Shown piece by piece: positions 1 to 6,586 of a DNA stretch of 9,042 nt. This DNA comes from JAENVT01 sp031424145 (lineage in GTDB: Bacteria; Actinomycetota; Acidimicrobiia; Acidimicrobiales; Ilumatobacteraceae). Under the pieces are notes generated by a model, which searched no databases, had not been told where the DNA came from, and saw only the letters and a program-made list of their open reading frames with translations. The DNA is taken from contig JANPGV010000180.1 of NCBI GenBank assembly GCA_031424145.1, positions 1-9,042 on the forward strand, written 5' to 3'. Made by a program: the position numbers and the translations under genes. Position 1 is the stretch's first letter. Each line of letters opens with the position of its first letter.

Positions 1-1
1 T

Positions 2-679
2 GAGGGCGCGAACGCTCGGGAACTGCCATGGCGGATCGGGGTCTTCCACGAGGAGAAGCTGGTCGATCGCAACAAACTGTGCGAGGCCGCCGGGTTCACC
101 GCCATCCGCTGGTTCCACAACATGGTCCGACCTTTCCTGGATCCAGCACCCCCGATCCCGGAGGTCGCGCTGCCCGATAGCTTCGAGATCGGCCTCTGGA
201 CGGAGGATCTCGACGAATCGGTGCGGCTCGCGCACAACGAGGCCTTCGCCAAGCATTGGGGCACGCAGCCCCGAACCGAAGAAGCCTGGAAGATCTGGAC
301 AACCTGCCACCGCACGTTTCGCCGCGACTGGAGCCGCGTCGTGCTCGACACGACACAGCGCGATGCGGACGGACGGCCACCGGTCGCGGCCTACCTGTCG
401 TCTCATGCATTCACGCAGGACTGGGAGACGAAAGGTCGCAGGGAGGGGTACGTCGACCTGATCGGGGTTCGCCCGGCGTGGCGCGGGCGCCGGCTGGCAC
501 CCGCGCTTCTCGCCGAGGCAATGGGAGCGTACGCGGCGTCGGGCATGGACGCCGCGGCGCTGTCCGTTGACACGGGCAACGCCACCGGCGCGCTGGACCT
601 CTACCTCGGTGTCGGCTTCTACGTCGACCACACAACCATTGGCTGGGCCCTCGAGAGCCCCGGCGCTGCGGGGCTCTGA
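2..679 (+). CDS. Tandem-GNAT N-acetyltransferase, 3' part (5' end outside window)
   Basis: This is the C-terminal 225 residues of a GNAT-family acetyltransferase, which would transfer an acetyl group from acetyl-CoA to an amine. The open frame has no stop back to the window edge. An ATG at 122 is the first in-window start, but the 40 codons before it read like the last strand and helix of a preceding GNAT fold (GFTAIRWFHNMVRPF, crossing the ATG), so the true start lies upstream. The visible part is therefore the end of domain 1 plus a whole domain 2, an architecture like mycothiol synthase MshD. In domain 2 the acetyl-CoA loop is RGRRLA (nt 482-499) after IGVRPAW, with Arg where the Q/RxxGxG/A motif usually has Gly. 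The later block NATGALDLYLGVGF (nt 578-619) matches motif B. The substrate cannot be told; MshD itself is only one possibility. It is the only plus-strand gene and ends 23 nt from the stop of the convergent haloperoxidase remnant. Confidence 0.85.
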   Translation, partial: EGANARELPWRIGVFHEEKLVDRNKLCEAAGFTAIRWFHNMVRPFLDPAPPIPEVALPDSFEIGLWTEDLDESVRLAHNEAFAKHWGTQPRTEEAWKIWTTCHRTFRRDWSRVVLDTTQRDADGRPPVAAYLSSHAFTQDWETKGRREGYVDLIGVRPAWRGRRLAPALLAEAMGAYAASGMDAAALSVDTGNATGALDLYLGVGFYVDHTTIGWALESPGAAGL

Positions 680-702
680 GCGGGCCAGGTTTCAACGTTC
701 GA

Positions 703-990
703 TCAGTCGTTCTCGTCGTGATGGACTTCTTGCAGGAATCGGAATGCTCGGTTGCCGATCTTGCGGCCGTGCTTGATCCCTTCATCGACGGCGTGGCGGA
801 AGTGGAAGCCGACGAGTATGCGCGATTCTCCGTTCTCGTTCGCTGCTTGCGAGAAACTGTCGAAGGTTCTCATGACCGGGGAAGCGTCGACGCATGTGCT
901 GCCTGCGTCGAGGGTCATGCTGCACGCATTGAATGCAATGTGGTCCGTGCCGAAGAAGCAGCAGCCATGCGACCGCACTTCACCCGTCAA
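703..990 (-). pseudogene. Remnant of vanadium-dependent haloperoxidase / PAP2-family protein (C-terminal ~85 residues only)
   Basis: The minus-strand frame ending at the TGA at 703-705 encodes the C-terminus of a vanadium-dependent haloperoxidase / PAP2 acid phosphatase family protein. Similarity starts near nt 963 (FFGTDHIAF), continues through FDSFSQAANENG, and reaches the last active-site motif SRILVGFHFRHAV (nt about 825-787). In the family motif SRx5Hx3D the Arg and His bind vanadate or phosphate; both are kept, while the final Asp position is Ala. The earlier motifs (KxxxxxxRP and PSGH) are missing, because upstream DNA is occupied by the intact cyclase gene. Family members usually have several hundred residues, so this is a 5'-truncated remnant. 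It may still be translated: a TTG at 990-988 has GGAGAGG at 1004-998, seven bases ahead, and no in-frame stop follows, giving 95 codons. Family assignment is by motif recall; loss of function is inferred from the missing motifs. Confidence 0.7.
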
Positions 991-1010
991 GTGACGACCT
1001 CTCCGGCCGA

Positions 1011-3989
1011 CTACAGACGCGGCTTCGCCGCGCGCTGAACGGCGGCGTCGAGACTCATGGCCGTTCCGAGTTGGTAGGCGCCGGGGTGATCGCGACGCGC
1101 GGTGTCGGACGCGGCGATCACGTCGGCCGCAAGGTTTGGCCATCGGCCGCGGTAGCCAATCCGCTCGCGTGAACTTTCGGTGACGGCGAGGATCGTTGCG
1201 GTTGTCTCGGCCGGAAGCGTTCCGCTGAGGGCCAACAGTTCCAGCCCGTCGATCTGCAGGAGAACGTATCCCTCGGTGATGGCAGTGTTGATGAGATCGC
1301 GTGCCGCTGCAGCGGTCGCAACCGGGTCCGCTTCAGCGAAGGCAATCATCGAGGTGATCAGGTGGTGTGTCGCAACGTGCATGGGAGCGTGCCTCATCGC
1401 GGCGGCCGTTGTACGCAGGTCGTCGGCGATGGCGTGTGCGTTCGGCACGTCGCCCGTGGCCAGGTATGTCACGACCAGAGGCGTTGCGAACAGACAGATT
1501 CCTGTCGGGGTGATGCGAACCAGATCGTCGAACCAGGCCCGAACTCCCGACGGATCGACCGGCTCTGCTGTGTTCATCGCCTTCGTCATTGCAGCGAACG
1601 CAGCCGCCCCGTGCTGAATCGGAGGTGCTGGCCGGTCGACCCAGCGCCCGGCGATCTCGTGGATGCCCTCGTCGGCAGCCACGAACCCCAGGAACGCCAT
1701 CGATGACGCCGACACGAAGAGCATGAATGCATTCTTTGGTAGGCCGGGCTGTACGTACGACCGGGCCTCGTCGAGGCGGCCGCGGCAAGTCGCGACCGTG
1801 ATGGCTGCGTTGTGCCCGGAGAAGGTCGTGTCGCACGTCATCGGCTGACCAAGCTCGCGCAAGTACTTCGTGATGCGCGCCAGTGCCATCTCTGCGAGAT
1901 CGAGCCGACCTGTCCAGGCGGCGATGACTGCAAGGAAGGAGGCTGAGGCGATCGCGCCGGTTCGGTAGTGCCGGGTTTCGGCGGCCTGGACCGCAACCTC
2001 GATGCGCTCAGTGTCGCCGGTGACCAGCGCCGAGAACCCGTCCGCGTAGAGGCGCCAGAACTGCGCTTCAGAGTCGTCGGGATCGATCGATGACTCGAGA
2101 CCTGGCAGTGCGTCAATGAGATGGAGTCGTCCGAACAGCGTGATCGCCTCCTGGCTCAGCTGCACCATCGCAGCGGCCCACTCCGCCGGAGCGTCGCTGC
2201 CGTCGCGCACAATGAGCCAGTCGAGTTGTTCGGCCAACTCGTCGAAGTAGCCGATGCCGAGACGGGCCATCCGATTCATCGCGCAGATCCGGTAGGCGTC
2301 GACGGGCGAGGCCTCGTACGCCCACCGCAACGCGGTGAACATGTCCGGCAGATCGAGCCAGAGGTCGTCAGGGAGCACCATGCCACGCAAGCGACCGCCC
2401 ACCTGACGTGCGTACCGGCCGTAGAACCCAGCGTGCCGGTTACGGGTGCTCGCGGTTTCTGCGTGCTCGCCGAGGCGTTCGGCGCCGTATTGACGAACCG
2501 TCTCCAAGAGGCGATAACGGCCCATCGCCGGATCGAACTGGACGAGGCTCTTGTCAACGAGGTGGGCGACCAGGTCGAGCACGTCGAACACGTCAACCAA
2601 CTCGCCGTCAGCGGCAATCTGTTCAGCGGTCTCGAGCAGGAACGGTGCCTGAAGTACCGACAACCTTCGCAGTACTGCCTGCTCCAAGGGATTGAGCAAG
2701 TCGTAGCTCCACGCGATCGACGCGAGGAGCGTCTGCTGGCGAGCGACCGCGGTCCGGGCACCGCCCGTCAATACGCGGAACACGTTAGACAGCTCCGCCG
2801 CGATCCGATCAAGCGGCAACGATCGAGCCCGCGCCGCCGCCAGCTCGATGGCGAGGGGGATGCCGTCGAGGCGCTTGCAGATGGCAGCGACGAGTCCGTC
2901 ATCGAGCGCAAGATCCGGTCGAGCGCTTCTGGCCCGTTCACAGAACAGGGCCGCTGCCTCGTTGACGACGAGCGAGGGGGTTCGCCAGACCTCTTCGCCG
3001 GACACACCGAGCGGCTCGCGGCTGGTCACTATGACCTTGATGTCCGGACAGTTGTCGACGATCGCGTTGACAAGGTGAGCGACGGCGTCGATGACATGTT
3101 CGGCATTGTCGAGCACGAGCAGCGTTGGTCCGATCTGTCGGAGATGGTTCGTGACCTGACCGACCTGGTCCGCACCAGCGACCAGTGGTATCCGTAGCGC
3201 CGCCGCGACCGCGTTGGCGACCTGGTCATTCGTCGACGCGGTAGCCAACTCGATCCACCACGACCCACCCATAAAACCGCCGAGTGACTCGGTCGCCGTT
3301 GTCAGGGCGAGCCGGGTCTTCCCGCAACCGCCGGCTCCGGTCAGTGTCGTCAGCCGGCTGCGCTCTATAACAGCACGGAGCACACTCAGCTCCTCTCGAC
3401 GCCCGATCAGTGAAGTGACCGGGACGGGCAGGTTGTGTGGCGCGGCGTCGAGCCCCCGCAACGGAGGGAAGTCGATCGGCAGCCCGGGAGCAACCACCTG
3501 CCACACCCGTACCGGAGCGACGATTCCCTTCAGCCGGACCGCGCCGAGATCGGTCAGCGTGAACATGGTGCCGATCAGCGGTGCCGTGGCCTCCGACACC
3601 AAGACCTGCCGGCCGTGCGCGCATGACCGGATGCGCGCACAGGCGATGATCGATGACCCGACGTAGTTGTCCTCTCCGCGCAGGATCGCCTCGCCGGTGT
3701 GCACCGCCATCCGCACGGATAGCCAGTCGAGCTCCGCAACTAGCCGGGCCTGGCCATCGATCGCTGCAGCAACCGCATCCGATGGGCGCGTGAACGCGGC
3801 GACGACGCTGTCACCCTCGCCCTGCTCGACCGGACGCACGCCGCCGTGCGCCGAGATCACCTCGTCGAGGATCTCGTAGTGACGGGCAATACAAAAGTCC
3901 ATTCGCGCCGGATTCGTGGACCACAACTTCGTCGAACCTTCCACATCGGTGAGCAGGAATGTCACTGTCCCCGACGGCACAGTTGGCAC
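1011..3989 (-). CDS. Class III cyclase-like / STAND (NB-ARC-type) ATPase / helical-repeat regulator
   Basis: A 992-residue cytoplasmic signalling protein. Residues 1-165 form a class III adenylate/guanylate cyclase domain (TFLLTDVEGST) with metal-binding D15 and D60 and catalytic R119. The substrate-specifying pair is Q56/N108 instead of Lys/Asp, and the ribose-orienting Asn position is I115. Residues 190-400 form an NTPase: Walker A GAGGCGKT (218-225), Walker B LLVLDNAEH (290-298), sensor-like VTSREPLG (321-328) and the GIPLA motif (376-380). A winged-helix-like segment follows (RYRLLETVRQYG, 491-502), then about 430 Ala-rich helical residues that look like TPR-type repeats. The family resembles Mycobacterium tuberculosis Rv0386/Rv1358-type proteins, but the C-terminal LuxR HTH found in many members is absent; the protein stops just after the LDAAV segment that precedes it. 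The GTG start is favoured by AGGTGAG five bases upstream. The oxidoreductase stop lies six bases before it, implying translational coupling. Ligand and output are unknown. Confidence 0.92.
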   Translation of the reverse strand: MPTVPSGTVTFLLTDVEGSTKLWSTNPARMDFCIARHYEILDEVISAHGGVRPVEQGEGDSVVAAFTRPSDAVAAAIDGQARLVAELDWLSVRMAVHTGEAILRGEDNYVGSSIIACARIRSCAHGRQVLVSEATAPLIGTMFTLTDLGAVRLKGIVAPVRVWQVVAPGLPIDFPPLRGLDAAPHNLPVPVTSLIGRREELSVLRAVIERSRLTTLTGAGGCGKTRLALTTATESLGGFMGGSWWIELATASTNDQVANAVAAALRIPLVAGADQVGQVTNHLRQIGPTLLVLDNAEHVIDAVAHLVNAIVDNCPDIKVIVTSREPLGVSGEEVWRTPSLVVNEAAALFCERARSARPDLALDDGLVAAICKRLDGIPLAIELAAARARSLPLDRIAAELSNVFRVLTGGARTAVARQQTLLASIAWSYDLLNPLEQAVLRRLSVLQAPFLLETAEQIAADGELVDVFDVLDLVAHLVDKSLVQFDPAMGRYRLLETVRQYGAERLGEHAETASTRNRHAGFYGRYARQVGGRLRGMVLPDDLWLDLPDMFTALRWAYEASPVDAYRICAMNRMARLGIGYFDELAEQLDWLIVRDGSDAPAEWAAAMVQLSQEAITLFGRLHLIDALPGLESSIDPDDSEAQFWRLYADGFSALVTGDTERIEVAVQAAETRHYRTGAIASASFLAVIAAWTGRLDLAEMALARITKYLRELGQPMTCDTTFSGHNAAITVATCRGRLDEARSYVQPGLPKNAFMLFVSASSMAFLGFVAADEGIHEIAGRWVDRPAPPIQHGAAAFAAMTKAMNTAEPVDPSGVRAWFDDLVRITPTGICLFATPLVVTYLATGDVPNAHAIADDLRTTAAAMRHAPMHVATHHLITSMIAFAEADPVATAAAARDLINTAITEGYVLLQIDGLELLALSGTLPAETTATILAVTESSRERIGYRGRWPNLAADVIAASDTARRDHPGAYQLGTAMSLDAAVQRAAKPRL

Positions 3990-3994
3990 GCGAG

Positions 3995-4001
3995 CTCACC
4001 T
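3995..4001 (-). promoter_or_regulatory. Ribosome binding site of the cyclase-ATPase, overlapping the upstream stop codon
   Basis: On the minus strand AGGTGAG lies five bases before the GTG at 3989-3987, and its TGA is the stop codon of the oxidoreductase gene (3998-3996). This fixes the GTG start of the cyclase-ATPase and suggests that ribosomes finishing the oxidoreductase re-initiate on the next gene. Confidence 0.8.
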
Positions 4002-6035
4002 GGCTAGGACGGATGATCGGGTGAGCTCGACCTCGACGAGGTTGTCGCAGAAGGTCGGGCCATTGGCGAGGTCGCCGAGAGAATCGCTGGTCAGTGAGTT
4101 CACTCCTCCCGACTCGGGATCGGCACCCCATCGACCGAATGGGATGGCAATCGTGCCGGCCGGGACGTTCTCGGTGATCGAGGCAGTCAGTCGGATCCGG
4201 CCGAGGTCGTTGTAAACGGAGATCTCCGCCCCTTCATCGATCGCTCGAGAAGCGGCATCGTGAGGGTGTATCTCCGCAGTCGCATGCGGTTCCGCGTTGA
4301 GCATCACCGGCAGGTTTCCGTACGAGGTGTTGATCGAGTAGTGACGCTTGAGGGTGAGGAGCCGCAGCGGGTACGGGCTGGTGGCATTCGGTGTTCCAGC
4401 CGGCGGGCGGTACTCCGCGACCGGGTGCAGCCCCGCAGCTCCGAGGGCATCGTTGAAGAACGCGAAGGTGGAATCGGACGCGACCGCGGTACCCACCGGC
4501 GGGCCGACTCGCACAAATCCGTCCTGGCGGAGCATGTTGGAAGTGACGCCTGCGGCGGCCGCAGGTGAATCGGTGAGCGCAAGCTCCATCAGTTGATGAT
4601 CGTCGAGTTGGAACACGTCGTCGGCGAAGCCCAACCGGGCTGCCAGGAGCCGGGTCACCTCGGCGTTCGATTTGGACTCGCCCAGCGGCTCGATGACCGC
4701 CTCGTTCCAGGAGAGGTAGGAGAAACCCCACGAACCGACGAGATCGGGATGTTCCAGCATCGTCGTGGCAGGAAGCACGATGTCGGCGTATCGGGCGGTG
4801 TCAGTCACGAACTGGTCATGGACGACCGTGAACAAATCGTCCCGCTTGAGCCCTTCCAACACCCGCTGCTGGTCAGCAGCAATGACCGCAGGGTTGCTGT
4901 TCCAGACGTACAGGGCTCGAATGGCTGGCTCCATTGCTGGATCGGTGAGGACCCGGCCGAGTTGGATCATGTTCACCTCTCTCGTGCCTGTCGGGGCGAG
5001 ATCGGGCCGGGTCAGGGCCGGGAGGTTCGCGTGTCCGATCGAGACCGCTCCGGCGATGCCTCCGGATGGCCACTGCCACTGACCGGTCAACGCAGGCAGA
5101 CATTGGATGGCCCGCAGCGCAGAACCCGATCCGGTCGATCGCTGCATGCCGACGCCGAGCCGGATCGCCGCGGGCCTCGCGCTCGCGTAGCGCCGCGCGA
5201 ATTCGACGATGTCCCCCGCAGGAACACCGCTCTCCTCCGCAGCCCGCTGCGGCGTCCATGGTTCAACCGCTGTTCTGTAGGCATCGACGTCGGAAGTATG
5301 GGCTGCGAGGTATGCGTGGTCTTGAAGTCCTTCACTGAAGATCACGTTGGCCACTGCGAGTGCGAGCGCCCCGTCGGTGCCCGGGTTGGGGCGGAGATGT
5401 ACGTCGGCGTAGGGCGTGGTCCGGCTCCGGTAGGGATCCACCACCACGAGCTCGGCGCCGTTCTTTCGGGCGCGCCTGATCAGCTCCCACGTGTGGATCG
5501 ATGTCGAGACCGGATCCATGCCCCACACCACGACAAGCTTCGCTTCCGGCAAATTCTCCGGGTCCGACCACGGCCAACGGGTTATACCCGACAACGCGAA
5601 CCACTGCGGTCCACAGATCGATCGCTCCAGCTTCGTCGCACCCAGCCGGTTGAACAGCGCCTGCGTGGTCCCGAACGCGTCGAGCAAGCCCATCGATCCC
5701 AGATATGAGTAGCCAAGGATCGACGTGGGTCCAAGCTCTGCCGCTATCGCTTGCCATCTGGTTGCGATCTCGTCGAGCGCTTCGTCCCAGCTGACGGCCG
5801 CGAACTCGCCGCTTCCCTTCGACCCGGTTCGCCGAAGCGGCGTCATCACACGATCAGGGCTGTAGACCCGCTCGAGATATCGGTCGACCTTCACGCAGAG
5901 ATGCCGGCCGGTGATCGGATGCGAGCGGTCCGCCTTGATCTCGACGGCCCGGCCGTCGGCGTCAACTGTGACCAAGGCGCTGCATGCATCGGGACAGTCG
6001 TGAGTGCACGTCGTTCGTACCAGACGGTCTGTCAT
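3996..6035 (-). CDS. Molybdopterin-dependent oxidoreductase with N-terminal [4Fe-4S] site (DMSO reductase superfamily, MopB_3-like)
   Basis: A 679-residue molybdenum/tungsten bis-pterin oxidoreductase of the formate dehydrogenase/DMSO reductase superfamily. The N-terminus carries a [4Fe-4S] motif CTHDCPDAC with a fourth Cys in HLCVK (C10, C14, C18, C47). The cofactor-binding core follows, with SWDEAL near residue 82 and VVWGMDP near 169-175. C141 in SICGPQW is the best candidate for the metal-ligand residue. The dinucleotide-binding domain occupies about 556-672 (NSLTSDSL, then FCDNLVEVEL). There is no twin-arginine signal, so it is probably cytoplasmic. No electron-transfer or membrane subunit is encoded nearby, so the redox partner must be elsewhere. 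I chose the ATG at 6035 over an in-frame GTG at 6053 because GGAGGT lies six bases upstream of the ATG. It follows the Trp-rich gene after 49 nt and runs directly into the cyclase-ATPase. The subfamily is familiar as uncharacterised; the substrate is unknown. Confidence 0.9.
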   Translation of the reverse strand: MTDRLVRTTCTHDCPDACSALVTVDADGRAVEIKADRSHPITGRHLCVKVDRYLERVYSPDRVMTPLRRTGSKGSGEFAAVSWDEALDEIATRWQAIAAELGPTSILGYSYLGSMGLLDAFGTTQALFNRLGATKLERSICGPQWFALSGITRWPWSDPENLPEAKLVVVWGMDPVSTSIHTWELIRRARKNGAELVVVDPYRSRTTPYADVHLRPNPGTDGALALAVANVIFSEGLQDHAYLAAHTSDVDAYRTAVEPWTPQRAAEESGVPAGDIVEFARRYASARPAAIRLGVGMQRSTGSGSALRAIQCLPALTGQWQWPSGGIAGAVSIGHANLPALTRPDLAPTGTREVNMIQLGRVLTDPAMEPAIRALYVWNSNPAVIAADQQRVLEGLKRDDLFTVVHDQFVTDTARYADIVLPATTMLEHPDLVGSWGFSYLSWNEAVIEPLGESKSNAEVTRLLAARLGFADDVFQLDDHQLMELALTDSPAAAAGVTSNMLRQDGFVRVGPPVGTAVASDSTFAFFNDALGAAGLHPVAEYRPPAGTPNATSPYPLRLLTLKRHYSINTSYGNLPVMLNAEPHATAEIHPHDAASRAIDEGAEISVYNDLGRIRLTASITENVPAGTIAIPFGRWGADPESGGVNSLTSDSLGDLANGPTFCDNLVEVELTRSSVLAR

Positions 6036-6041
6036 GTCGCT

Positions 6042-6047
6042 ACCTCC
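6042..6047 (-). promoter_or_regulatory. Strong Shine-Dalgarno deciding the oxidoreductase start
   Basis: On the minus strand GGAGGT sits six bases before the ATG at 6035-6033. It lies downstream of the alternative in-frame GTG at 6053, so the shorter start is preferred. Confidence 0.8.
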
Positions 6048-6084
6048 GGTCACTTGCAGTCATCCTTTCCCGCTGGGAACCGGC

Positions 6085-6453
6085 TCAGATCCCAGGTGGT
6101 GGAGGCAACCACTCGCCAGGACGTGGTTCGGCAGTCTCCGAGTTCTCAGGTGTCGGCAGGCCAACTGGCCCATCAGATGCATCGCGAGTTGTGAGCTCGC
6201 CGTTCCTGTCGCTGTCCGTCGGCACTGGCAGGCGACGCCATTCACCACCGTCCCACCACCACTTCCGGTCACCGGAGACTTGGGTGCCGGCGGGCAGACT
6301 CTCGAGCACGCCGACCCAGTTCTGCCGTTCCTCGGACCACCACCAGGAGGACGAGTCTTGCATCGCGATCGAGTATCCCTGCACGATGTACGAGTCGATG
6401 GTCTGACGCAGCGCCGGAGCATTCGGCACCTGAATCATGGCGGCGGTAGCCAT
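6085..6453 (-). CDS. Small Trp-rich protein of unknown function
   Basis: A 122-residue protein that I do not recognise. Residues 1-30 look like a short folded segment (IQVPNAPALRQTIDSYIVQGY, which spans 7-27, is best read as a helix and strand). Two similar Trp clusters follow: WWWSEERQNW at 37-46 and WWWDGGEW at 65-72. They look like a duplicated unit, the second resembling the WWDG motif common in small actinobacterial proteins. The tail from about 78 is polar and probably disordered, ending in a proline run (GEWLPPPPGI). There is no signal peptide or membrane segment. The ATG at 6453 was chosen over one at 6516 because AAAGGA (6468-6463) lies nine bases upstream. It is coding in style, co-oriented, and 49 nt ahead of the oxidoreductase, so it may be the first gene of that operon. 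Within the 49-nt gap is a small hairpin, TTCCC-GCT-GGGAA (6067-6079 on the plus strand). Confidence 0.65.
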   Translation of the reverse strand: MATAAMIQVPNAPALRQTIDSYIVQGYSIAMQDSSSWWWSEERQNWVGVLESLPAGTQVSGDRKWWWDGGEWRRLPVPTDSDRNGELTTRDASDGPVGLPTPENSETAEPRPGEWLPPPPGI

Positions 6454-6586
6454 GCAGTCACGTCCTTTGGCGAAGCCCGCCCCACAATCCAAACGGCGGG
6501 GAATCGGAGGAACCATATCCCATCCCGGTCGACCAGTGTGCAGGTCCCACTCGGCATCTCGTGCTAGGCAAGGTACGTCGTTTGGA
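6454..6586. other. Intergenic region between S53 peptidase and Trp-rich gene, with a long-range inverted repeat
   Basis: These 133 nt lie between two co-directed genes and are the likeliest site for a promoter of the three-gene unit downstream. I could not see a convincing -35/-10 pair or a U-tailed terminator. The two arms TCCAAACGGCG (6488-6498) and CGTCGTTTGGA (6576-6586) are inverted repeats matching at 10 of 11 positions, 77 nt apart. The second arm abuts the peptidase stop codon. Confidence 0.4.

Noticed and set aside
718..1038. 106-codon plus-strand open frame
   Set aside because: The opposite strand holds the recognisable haloperoxidase motif SRILVGFHFRHAV, so this frame is taken as its shadow, although its composition is not extreme.
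1014..1143. Upstream part of the minus-strand frame of the haloperoxidase remnant
   Set aside because: It overlaps the end of the cyclase-ATPase coding region, and its Arg-rich translation does not look like the haloperoxidase family, so the remnant was not extended into it.
2121..3197. 358-codon plus-strand open frame
   Set aside because: It lies wholly opposite the NTPase domain of the cyclase-ATPase, whose Walker motifs are clear. The plus-strand translation is Arg/Asp/Glu/Gln-rich without recognisable motifs, as expected for a GC-rich shadow frame.
4593..5708. 371-codon plus-strand open frame
   Set aside because: Antisense to the molybdopterin oxidoreductase; no domain or plausible fold, and it is rich in Arg, Gly and His.
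6036..6053. Upstream in-frame GTG start for the oxidoreductase
   Set aside because: It would place the strong GGAGGT inside the coding region and has no comparable ribosome site itself; the ATG at 6035 is better.
6037..6062. Seven-codon leader frame (ATG ... TAG) ending inside the oxidoreductase Shine-Dalgarno
   Set aside because: The only purine run before it is too close to the ATG, and so short a frame is likely by chance.
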